A DNA stretch of 5,925 nucleotides from Pyrinomonadaceae bacterium. GTDB lineage: Bacteria > Acidobacteriota > Blastocatellia > Pyrinomonadales > Pyrinomonadaceae. The stretch is from contig JACDAW010000540.1 in the NCBI GenBank assembly GCA_013695245.1, positions 1-5,925 of the forward strand. The letters run 5' to 3'. Below are positions 1 through 5,381 of the stretch, piece by piece; the stretch's first letter is position 1; every line of letters starts with the position of its first letter. The notes below the pieces were generated by a model. The model was given only the letters and a program-made list of their open reading frames with translations. It ran no database searches and had not been told where the DNA came from. The position numbers were made by a program, and so were the translations under genes.

Positions 1-1
1 C

Positions 2-241
2 GTCACGGTTGACGAAACAATTCTCGCGCGTCTTGAGCGAGAACGTAGTATCGAAAACGGCTCCGTAATGAAGCTTGAGATTGATGTGCCGCAAGCTCTC
101 GAAGACGTTGAGCGACAGGTGATCGAAGCGACACTGCGCTACACGGGCGGCGATAAGACGCGCGCCGCGCGCCACCTCCGCATCGGTCGCAAAACCATCT
201 ATCGTAAACTTCAACAGCAACCCACGAACGACGCGCAATAA
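2..241 (+). CDS. C-terminal end of an NtrC-type transcriptional regulator with Fis-family helix-turn-helix (5' end outside window)
   Basis: Only the last 79 codons are present; base 1 is the tail of the preceding codon and the stop is TAA at 239-241. Seen: a hydrophilic linker (fragment residues 1-28), a helix from about 30 to 48 (PQALEDVERQVIEATLRYT), then a helix-turn-helix at about 49-72 with the signature GGDKTRAARHL and a recognition helix GRKTIYRKL. Known: this arrangement is the Fis-type DNA-binding domain that ends sigma-54-dependent activators and related response regulators of the NtrC family, where it follows the AAA+ domain. Inferred: the missing upstream part holds an AAA+ and perhaps a receiver domain, though a sigma-54-independent regulator of the RegA/PrrA or Fis type is possible. 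The target genes cannot be told from this fragment. The gene reads in the same direction as the rest, with no U-rich terminator directly after its stop. Confidence 0.85.
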   Translation, partial: VTVDETILARLERERSIENGSVMKLEIDVPQALEDVERQVIEATLRYTGGDKTRAARHLRIGRKTIYRKLQQQPTNDAQ

Positions 242-246
242 AGGCG

Positions 247-275
247 TTGACAAGCCACATCTCTATATAAGCTAT
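247..275 (+). promoter_or_regulatory. Candidate sigma-70 promoter P1 upstream of the ytxH-type gene
   Basis: A perfect -35 box TTGACA lies at 247-252. At 17-base spacing the -10 position is AGCTAT (270-275), a weak match; the better TATAAG at 266-271 is only 13 bases away. The site begins six bases after the upstream stop codon, so it would drive the downstream gene. Recognised by eye only; start site inferred near 282. Confidence 0.4.
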
Positions 276-281
276 TCTCCT

Positions 282-310
282 CGTACAAAGCTTTCGTAAT
301 TCGTTATAAA
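282..310 (+). promoter_or_regulatory. Candidate sigma-70 promoter P2 upstream of the ytxH-type gene
   Basis: TATAAA at 305-310 matches the -10 consensus at five of six positions, with CGTACA at 282-287 as a weak -35 (three of six) at exactly 17 bases. It would start transcripts near 317 and is an alternative to, or in tandem with, the TTGACA promoter just upstream. The flanking DNA is A/T-rich, so a chance match is possible. Confidence 0.35.
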
Positions 311-323
311 TCGTTGGGCTTCA

Positions 324-413
324 CGATTCGGAGGTCTGCCCGAACGCAAATCAACTTATTGTATTTGCCCGCCGTTAGAGTTATATTTATTTTGTCGTCA
401 AGAGTTCGACGAC
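324..413 (+). promoter_or_regulatory. Structured leader of the ytxH-type gene: three consecutive hairpins
   Basis: Three inverted repeats follow each other between the candidate promoters and the ribosome binding site. The first pairs TTCGG (327-331) with CCGAA (340-344), extended by CG/CG at 324-325 and 345-346 around one bulged A. The second pairs GCAAAT (346-351) with ATTTGC (363-368) and CAA (352-354) with TTG (359-361), making nine pairs with one bulged T and a four-base loop. The third pairs GTCGTC (394-399) with GACGAC (408-413) over an eight-base loop. None is followed by a run of T, so these are not typical intrinsic terminators. No known riboswitch class was recognised. They may be leader structure, operator sites or chance. 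Confidence 0.4.
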
Positions 414-432
414 GCTTTCTCTCGAAGCGAAA

Positions 433-438
433 AAGGAG
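433..438 (+). promoter_or_regulatory. Ribosome binding site of the ytxH-type gene
   Basis: AAGGAG sits five bases before the ATG at 444, a good Shine-Dalgarno match that fixes this start. Confidence 0.8.
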
Positions 439-443
439 TTTTC

Positions 444-890
444 ATGTCTAACAATAAACAACTCATTGTGCGCAAAGAAGAATCCGACGCTTCTACCAAA
501 CTCGCTTACCTGCTGATCGGCGGCACAATCGGCGCGGCCGTCGCGTTGCTATTCGCTCCGAAAGCGGGACACGAACTGCGCGGCGACATTGCCGACGTGA
601 CGCGCAAAGGGGCAGTCCGGACGCGCGACGCGGCGCAAGTCGTCGGCTCGAAAGCGAGCGAGTTGGCGGAAGCGACACGTGACCGTGCTTCAGACATCTA
701 CGCTTCGGCGGCGACGAAGGCGGGCGAAATAGCGGATGTGGCGCGCGATTCAGCCGCCCGCAAAGGCGAACAACTCTCTGCCGCTATTGAAGCAGGCAAG
801 CAAGCCTACGCCGAAGAGAAACGCCGCACGAACGAGCGCCAGATCGAAGCCGCGCCGACTTACTACGAAGGCGATGAGCGATCAAGCTAA
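444..890 (+). CDS. YtxH-domain membrane-associated protein
   Basis: 148 residues. Seen: a charged N-terminus (1-19), a glycine/alanine-rich hydrophobic segment at 20-37 that can span the membrane, then the hallmark LFAPKAGHELR at 36-46. The rest (about 47-130) is a long Ala/Lys/Glu/Asp/Arg-rich amphipathic helix with repeated patterns such as KASELAEATRDRASD and KAGEIADVARDSA, followed by a polar tail. Known: the glycine-rich helix followed by LFAPKxGxELR defines the YtxH family (gas-vesicle-protein-like), small envelope proteins often linked to general stress but with no settled biochemical role. Inferred: a membrane anchor with a cytoplasmic helical tail. The alanine-rich repeats resemble LEA-type stress proteins, which may only reflect composition. 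It precedes a second membrane-anchored helical protein with no terminator between, so the two may be co-expressed. The start is supported by AAGGAG five bases upstream. Confidence 0.88.
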   Translation: MSNNKQLIVRKEESDASTKLAYLLIGGTIGAAVALLFAPKAGHELRGDIADVTRKGAVRTRDAAQVVGSKASELAEATRDRASDIYASAATKAGEIADVARDSAARKGEQLSAAIEAGKQAYAEEKRRTNERQIEAAPTYYEGDERSS

Positions 891-897
891 GGGAAGT

Positions 898-996
898 TTG
901 ATTTATAGTTTGTGATTCTAAAACTTCAGATTCGGAATTACAGATTTAAATCGAAGCTCATATTTAAATCAAAATCGGCAATCTAAAATCGCAAAC
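898..996 (+). repeat. A/T-rich spacer with degenerate ATTTAAATC / AATCTAAAATC repeats
   Basis: The spacer between the two membrane-protein genes is built from variants of one short word: GATTCTAAAAC (914-924), AGATTCGGAATT (929-940), GATTTAAATC (943-952, a perfect palindrome), ATTTAAATC (962-970), AAATCGGCAATCTAAAATCGC (in the stretch 972-992). The copies at 943-951 and 962-970 can also pair as a nine-base stem over a ten-base loop. Composition contrasts sharply with the G/C-rich genes on both sides. It encodes no protein and shows no clear promoter. Such word-repeat spacers can arise by slippage or by spread of a small non-autonomous repeat. Confidence 0.5.
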
Positions 997-1000
997 CACT

Positions 1001-1573
1001 ATGACTTTCCCCGCCCTACAGATGAGCGCAAACGATCCGATGTTTTGGATGATGGTGATCATCGCCGTCTCGTTCGCTGTGATCGCAGCGATGATGGTTG
1101 TGCTCGCCCTGATCGTGAGTCGCGCGGTGCGCGCCGTCGCGCGCCTCGAAGAGCGCGTTGAGCCGGTCATCGGGCGCGTGGCGGAGTTGAGCCAGCAGGT
1201 GACGCAGATCGCGCAGCAAGGCAAGGAAGTGGCGGCGCAGGTCGGCACAATGTCCGGTCATCTTTCGATGGCGACGATGCACTTTTCGGAATCAATGGCG
1301 ATGGTTAAAGATGAAGTGCGTGAGCTTAAACAACTCGTCGGGCGTTCGGCCGAAGTGGCGCGCGATAAAGTTGAAATCATGAGCCGCAGCTTCGATCAAA
1401 CGCACCGCGAAATTTCGCAGACAACTCACTTCGTCCATTCCAAACTCGTCGAACCGGCGAGAGAGATCGCGGCGATTATGGCGGGGGTGCGGCGGGGCTT
1501 GGAAGTCCTCGTCGCGCCCCCGCCGAAGCCGATCAATCAAACTTATGGAGAAGACGAATTGTTCATCGGTTGA
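1001..1573 (+). CDS. Single-pass membrane protein with long coiled coil, DUF948-like
   Basis: 190 residues. Seen: a short N-terminus, one strongly hydrophobic helix at about 15-39 rich in Met, Val, Ile and Ala, a basic flank (SRAVRAVARLEERV), then a long helix to about residue 165 with heptad-like hydrophobic spacing and Gln/Glu/Lys-rich stretches, and a proline-rich link (APPPKP, about 172-177) before an acidic, aromatic tail ending GEDELFIG. Known: proteins of this shape are annotated DUF948 or as methyl-accepting-chemotaxis-like coiled-coil proteins and often occur beside YtxH genes; their function is unknown. Inferred: a membrane anchor with a cytoplasmic coiled-coil rod. No Shine-Dalgarno precedes the ATG at 1001 or the alternative ATG at 1022 (residue 8), so the exact start is uncertain and initiation may be leaderless or SD-independent. 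A strong terminator follows 24 bases after the stop. Confidence 0.75.
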   Translation: MTFPALQMSANDPMFWMMVIIAVSFAVIAAMMVVLALIVSRAVRAVARLEERVEPVIGRVAELSQQVTQIAQQGKEVAAQVGTMSGHLSMATMHFSESMAMVKDEVRELKQLVGRSAEVARDKVEIMSRSFDQTHREISQTTHFVHSKLVEPAREIAAIMAGVRRGLEVLVAPPPKPINQTYGEDELFIG

Positions 1574-1597
1574 ACAGCAAAAGAAGCTTCTGTTCCC

Positions 1598-1644
1598 CTC
1601 GAACCGCGTTCTTGCTCCATCAGGCAAACGCGGTTCGAGTTTTT
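1598..1644 (+). terminator. Strong intrinsic terminator after the coiled-coil membrane protein gene
   Basis: A perfect 13-base inverted repeat, CTCGAACCGCGTT (1598-1610) and AACGCGGTTCGAG (1627-1639), encloses a 16-base loop in which TGC (1613-1615) can further pair with GCA (1624-1626). Five T residues follow at 1640-1644. This is the textbook shape of a Rho-independent terminator, and it separates the upstream unit from ileS. The stem is also symmetrical on the other strand but has no T run there, so it works in the + direction only. Confidence 0.88.
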
Positions 1645-1694
1645 GTAGCGGCTTCCCTGAACGAGCGCGACGCCGGAATTTCCATCGGCTTCTT

Positions 1695-1723
1695 TTGAAT
1701 TGCCGCGCATGTCGAGTTACTAT
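1695..1723 (+). promoter_or_regulatory. Candidate sigma-70 promoter of the ileS-lspA-lgt operon
   Basis: TTGAAT (1695-1700) and TACTAT (1718-1723), each four of six to consensus, are separated by exactly 17 bases. The site lies after the terminator and before ileS, where a promoter is needed. The start site is inferred near 1730, giving a leader of about 70 bases. Confidence 0.5.
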
Positions 1724-1737
1724 TAACGTTTAAAGCA

Positions 1738-1779
1738 AAAGGGCATTAAGCCGTTTCTCGCGTTTGATGCGCGAGTTTT
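1738..1779 (+). promoter_or_regulatory. Two abutting hairpins in the ileS leader, the second terminator-like
   Basis: The first hairpin pairs AAA (1738-1740) with TTT (1754-1756) and GGC (1742-1744) with GCC (1750-1752) around a G-G mismatch. The second pairs CTCGCG (1757-1762) with CGCGAG (1770-1775) over a seven-base loop and is followed by TTTT (1776-1779), as in a weak intrinsic terminator. It ends 18 bases before the ileS start, so it could act on transcription or on ribosome access. It is too short for a classical T-box and lacks the full T-box sequence. Confidence 0.4.
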
Positions 1780-1797
1780 GAGATAAGAGTTTCATTT

Positions 1798-4797
1798 ATG
1801 TCCACAGAAACACCGCTTGATCTGAAGAAAACCGTTAACTTGCCAAGAACGAGCTTTGCGCAAAAGGCCAACCTCGCGCAATCAGAACCCGCGCGCTTGA
1901 AGAAATGGAACGAGATAAAGCTTTACGAGAGCGTTCGCGCGGCGCGCGCCGGACGGGAAAAGTTCATCCTTCACGACGGGCCGCCTTACGCCAACGCCGA
2001 CATTCATCTCGGCACGGCGCTCAACAAAATCCTTAAAGATTTCGTCATCAAGTCGCGCACGATGGCGGGCTACGATGCGCCCTACGTTCCCGGCTACGAC
2101 TGTCACGGTTTGCCGATTGAACTCTACGTTGACAAAAAACTCGGCGTGAAGAAGGCGAACATGGACGCGAGCACGATCCGTCGGATTTGCCGCGAGCACG
2201 CGAGCGAAGCCTTGAAGAGTCAGACACGTGATTTCCGGCGGCTCGGCATCCTCGGTCTGTGGGAGAACCCTTACTCGACGATGTCGAACCGTTATGAGGC
2301 GGAGACGGCGCGGCTCTTCGGCAAATTCGTCGAGCGCGGCTATGTCTATAAGGGCGCGCGTCCCGTCTATTGGTGCGTGTACGACCAGACTGCTCTGGCC
2401 GAGGCGGAGGTCGAGTACCGTGAGCACACGAGTCCGTCCGTCTATGTGAAATTTCCGCTCGAAAGCGATCCGGCAAGCATTGACGAAGCTCTCGCCGGAC
2501 GTAAAGTTTTCTTTCTAATCTGGACGACGACGCCTTGGACGCTGCCCGCCAACTTAGGCATCGCCGTCAATCCCATGTTCGAGTATGCGGCGGTAGAGAA
2601 CGGCGACGAGGTTTATATCGTGGCGAGCGAACTCGCGGAGAGCGTCGCGGAGAAGTGCGAACTTGGCTCGCCGAAAATAATCGCGCGCTTCATGGGCGCG
2701 CGGCTTGATCGCTTGCAATGTCGTCACGCATGGCTTGATCGTCCATCGCTCGTGATGCTCGGCGAGCACGTCACGCTCGGCGGCGAGGCGGACGCGGAGA
2801 CGGAACTTGACCTGAAGGAAGCGCGCGACAAACGCCAGACCGGAAAAGCCGGGACGGGCTGCGTGCACACCGCGCCCGGTCACGGTCACGACGACTTTGT
2901 GATCGGCGGGCGCTACGGCTTGGAGGTTTACTGCCCTGTTGACAACGCCGGACGCTTCACCGCAGATGTCGAGCATTTCGCGGGCGAGCGCGTCTTTGAC
3001 GCGAACCCAAAGATCGTCGAGTTCATGCGCGAGCGCGGCGCGCTTCTGTTCAGCGAAGAATACGCGCATCGCTACCCGCACTGTTGGCGCTGCAAGAATC
3101 CGGTCATCTTCCGCGCCACGCCGCAGTGGTTCATCTCGCTCGACGCGAAGGTGACTGCGCCCGCAGTAGAAGTGGACGAGGACGGGCGCGACCGCAGTAA
3201 TTACACCGAGAACGAGACGGGCGCGCTGGAGTCTCTGCGCGAAGGCGCGCTCCGTGAGATCGCGCGCGTTCGTTGGATTCCGGCGTGGGGCGAAGTGCGT
3301 ATGCGTAACATGCTGCGTGGTCGCCCCGATTGGTGCGTCTCACGGCAGCGCGTGTGGGGCGTGCCGATTCCGGTCTTCTACTGCGAAGGTTGTGGCGGCG
3401 AGGTGGCGGATGCGAATGTGATCGGCCATGTCGCTGAAATCTTCGAGCGCGAATCGTCTGACGCATGGTACAAGCGCGAGGCGCGTGAGTTGTTACCTGA
3501 AGAATTCAAATGCGCGGATTGCGGCGGCGCGGAGTTTACGAAGGAGACCGACATCCTCGACGTGTGGTTCGATAGCGGCTCGTCATGGGCGGCCGTGTTC
3601 AAGGAATACTTCGCCGACGAGATGAAAGGTTGGCGTCCGGCGGACGTTTACGGCCCCGAAGGCGGAGATCAATATCGCGGCTGGTTCAACTCCAGCTTGA
3701 TGGTTTCGCTCGCGGCTTACGACCGTGCGCCTTACCGCACCGTTCTCACGCACGGCTGGACGCTCGACGCGCAAGGCAAGGCGATGCACAAGTCGCTGGG
3801 CAACGCCGTCTCCCCGAACGAAGTGATCAAAGAGTCGGGCGCGGAAATCCTGCGCCTATGGTGCGCATCTTCCGATTACCGCGAAGACATGCGCTGCTCG
3901 CCGGAGATTCTCGCGCGCGTCTCGGACGCTTACCGCAAGATTCGCAACACGGCGCGGTTTGCTTTAGGAAATCTCGACGGCTTCGACCCGCCACGCAACC
4001 GCACGGACGGGGAAGAGATGGCGGAGATTGATCGTTGGGCGCTTGCGGAACTCGACGAAGTGATTGAGCGCGTGCGGCGCGGATACGAGACTTACGAGTT
4101 TCACGCCGTCTATCAAACGCTCTACAATTTTTGCGCTGTAACTTTGTCGGCGCGCTACTTCGACATCATCAAGGATCGCCTTTACACGGCCGCGCCGAAA
4201 TCGGACGCGCGACGTTCGGCGCAAACCGCGCTTTACGTGATCGCAGACGCCTTGGCGCGACTGCTCGCGCCGCTCCTCGTCTTCACGTCGGAAGAGATTT
4301 GGGAAAACTTGCCGCAACGATTGGGCGACGGCGTGAGCGCGACGGGGCAAAGCGGTTTCGCGTCAGTTCACCTTGCCGAGCTTCCGACGGCGAAAGAAGA
4401 AGTTGATGAAGGCTTGCGCGCGCGTTGGGCGAAACTCTTTGAAGCGCGCGATGAAGTGTTGCGCGCGCTTGAAGTTGAACGCGCGGCGAAGGTCATCGGC
4501 AGTTCGCTCGAAGCGCGAGTTGAGATCACTGCCGCAGGTGAGACGTACAAACTGCTGAATCAATATCAAGATCAACTGCGTTACATCTTCATCGTCTCTC
4601 AAGTTGATCTGACTGAGACGAACGGCGCGCAGCTACAGGATGAATTTCTTGTGAGCGGCGTTTCGCGCGCCAACGGCGAGAAATGCGAGCGCTGCTGGAG
4701 CTATTCGACGCGCGTCGGGGAATTTGAGCGTTACCCGACCGTGTGCGAGCGTTGCGCGGAGGCGCTCGCGGAGATCGAACGGGAGGCAACAGAGTGA
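1798..4797 (+). CDS. ileS: Isoleucine--tRNA ligase (IleRS), bacterial type with C-terminal zinc finger
   Basis: 999 residues; charges tRNA-Ile with isoleucine in the cytoplasm and edits out valine. Seen: catalytic Rossmann fold from about residue 40 with DGPPYAN and a HIGH-type motif HLGT (70-73), then GYDCHGLPIE; editing domain CP1 from about 205 to 415 with WTTTPWTLPAN (242-252) and AGTGCVHTAPGHGHDD (351-366), including the conserved aspartates; YPHCWRCK (426-433); DVWFDSGSSW (588-597); KMSKS-type motif AMHKS (662-666); anticodon-binding helices from about 710; and a C-terminal zinc finger with C963, C966, C983, C986. A further CxxC pair, C529/C532 and C572/C575, may bind zinc. Odd: it is longer than the usual roughly 930-940 because of charged inserts at about 328-350, just before the editing motif, and about 451-477 in the catalytic region; both signature motifs deviate from consensus. 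The ATG at 1798 has only a weak AAGAG (1785-1789) upstream. lspA overlaps its stop. Confidence 0.98.
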   Translation: MSTETPLDLKKTVNLPRTSFAQKANLAQSEPARLKKWNEIKLYESVRAARAGREKFILHDGPPYANADIHLGTALNKILKDFVIKSRTMAGYDAPYVPGYDCHGLPIELYVDKKLGVKKANMDASTIRRICREHASEALKSQTRDFRRLGILGLWENPYSTMSNRYEAETARLFGKFVERGYVYKGARPVYWCVYDQTALAEAEVEYREHTSPSVYVKFPLESDPASIDEALAGRKVFFLIWTTTPWTLPANLGIAVNPMFEYAAVENGDEVYIVASELAESVAEKCELGSPKIIARFMGARLDRLQCRHAWLDRPSLVMLGEHVTLGGEADAETELDLKEARDKRQTGKAGTGCVHTAPGHGHDDFVIGGRYGLEVYCPVDNAGRFTADVEHFAGERVFDANPKIVEFMRERGALLFSEEYAHRYPHCWRCKNPVIFRATPQWFISLDAKVTAPAVEVDEDGRDRSNYTENETGALESLREGALREIARVRWIPAWGEVRMRNMLRGRPDWCVSRQRVWGVPIPVFYCEGCGGEVADANVIGHVAEIFERESSDAWYKREARELLPEEFKCADCGGAEFTKETDILDVWFDSGSSWAAVFKEYFADEMKGWRPADVYGPEGGDQYRGWFNSSLMVSLAAYDRAPYRTVLTHGWTLDAQGKAMHKSLGNAVSPNEVIKESGAEILRLWCASSDYREDMRCSPEILARVSDAYRKIRNTARFALGNLDGFDPPRNRTDGEEMAEIDRWALAELDEVIERVRRGYETYEFHAVYQTLYNFCAVTLSARYFDIIKDRLYTAAPKSDARRSAQTALYVIADALARLLAPLLVFTSEEIWENLPQRLGDGVSATGQSGFASVHLAELPTAKEEVDEGLRARWAKLFEARDEVLRALEVERAAKVIGSSLEARVEITAAGETYKLLNQYQDQLRYIFIVSQVDLTETNGAQLQDEFLVSGVSRANGEKCERCWSYSTRVGEFERYPTVCERCAEALAEIEREATE
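4781..4786 (+). promoter_or_regulatory. Ribosome binding site of lspA, inside the end of ileS
   Basis: GGGAGG lies seven bases before the GTG at 4794 and decides the lspA start. It is embedded in the last codons of ileS, which fits translational coupling. Confidence 0.8.
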
Positions 4798-5339
4798 ACC
4801 GTCGTGATGCGGGATGGCGCGTAGCCTACATGGTTGCTGCGGTGGGAATGCTGCTCGTCGATCAGGCGACGAAGGCGTGGGCGGTGCGTCGTCTGCGTTT
4901 CGGCGGAGACATGAAGATCATTAACAACTTCCTTGCGTTTACCTATGCGGAAAATACCGGCATCGCGTTCGGCGGTTTTCAAGGCGCGGGTGATTGGGGG
5001 CGGTGGATTTTAGTCGGACTCGCGGGAGCGGCCGCCGTCGGTGTCTTCTATTACTTCTGGCGCACGCCGCGCGATAATGATCGAACGCTCGGCGCATGTG
5101 CGCTGCTCTTTGCTGGCATCTGGGGCAATCTGATGGATCGCGTGCGCTTAGGTTACGTGATCGATTTCATCTTGCTGCACGCAGGAAGCTATCACTGGCC
5201 GGTTTTTAACGTCGCTGATGCTTGTATCTGCGCGGGCGCGATACTCTTGGCGGTTGATCTGTTCTTCGAGAGCAAACGCGCGCGTGAGCAAGAAGCGCGG
5301 CGAAGCGAGGAAGTAGTAGTGGAAGGCGAAGCGCGTTAA
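4794..5339 (+). CDS. lspA: Lipoprotein signal peptidase (signal peptidase II)
   Basis: 181 residues from the GTG at 4794. An in-frame ATG at 4743 lies within ileS and would add a non-conserved extension; GTG is preferred because GGGAGG sits seven bases before it. The inner-membrane aspartyl protease cleaves the signal peptide of prolipoproteins after Lgt has modified the lipobox cysteine. Seen: four hydrophobic segments (about 10-30, 68-88, 98-114, 140-158), the early VDQATKAW motif (22-29), AENTGIAFG (52-60), GNLMDRVRLGYVIDF (111-125) and FNVADACI (138-145). The catalytic dyad is D124 and D142, positions equivalent to the pair known in the Pseudomonas aeruginosa enzyme. The GTG start overlaps the ileS TGA as GTGA. 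A charged Glu/Arg/Lys tail of about 23 residues follows the last membrane helix. Nothing essential is missing. Confidence 0.96.
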   Translation: MNRRDAGWRVAYMVAAVGMLLVDQATKAWAVRRLRFGGDMKIINNFLAFTYAENTGIAFGGFQGAGDWGRWILVGLAGAAAVGVFYYFWRTPRDNDRTLGACALLFAGIWGNLMDRVRLGYVIDFILLHAGSYHWPVFNVADACICAGAILLAVDLFFESKRAREQEARRSEEVVVEGEAR

Positions 5340-5369
5340 GCGGAAGCGTTTGCGCTCTGCTCTTCAGCG

Positions 5370-5374
5370 AAGGA
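5370..5374 (+). promoter_or_regulatory. Ribosome binding site of lgt
   Basis: AAGGA lies seven bases before the ATG at 5382 and supports this start. The 42-base gap after lspA shows no terminator, so lgt is probably in the same operon. Confidence 0.75.
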
Positions 5375-5381
5375 ATTCGAG

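Noticed and set aside
3..260. Minus-strand open frame opposite the regulator fragment
   Set aside because: The + strand frame encodes an unmistakable Fis-type helix-turn-helix; the minus product looks random.
1591..1644. T-box riboswitch for ileS, suggested by GAACCGCG in the stem at 1598-1610
   Set aside because: Only eight bases match; the AGGGTGG half of the T-box is absent, no specifier stem is seen upstream, and a perfect terminator right after the previous gene explains the sequence.
1545..1733. A 62-codon + strand open frame overlapping the end of the coiled-coil gene
   Set aside because: It has no ribosome binding site, runs through the intrinsic terminator, and its composition is that of random sequence.
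1767..1781. Tiny leader peptide (MREF) before ileS, and another (MSSYY) at 1709-1726
   Set aside because: Neither has a ribosome binding site or isoleucine codons, and the second overlaps the promoter -10 box.
2554..3081. Long minus-strand open frames within ileS (also 1882-2427 and 3964-4350)
   Set aside because: They lie opposite a clearly conserved gene, and G/C-rich third positions readily produce antisense frames; no protein family was recognised.
3585..4031. A 148-codon + strand open frame inside ileS in another frame
   Set aside because: Arg-rich shadow of ileS with no independent start signal.
5345..5356. Four-base hairpin AGCG/CGCT between lspA and lgt
   Set aside because: Too short and without a T run; expected by chance in this composition.
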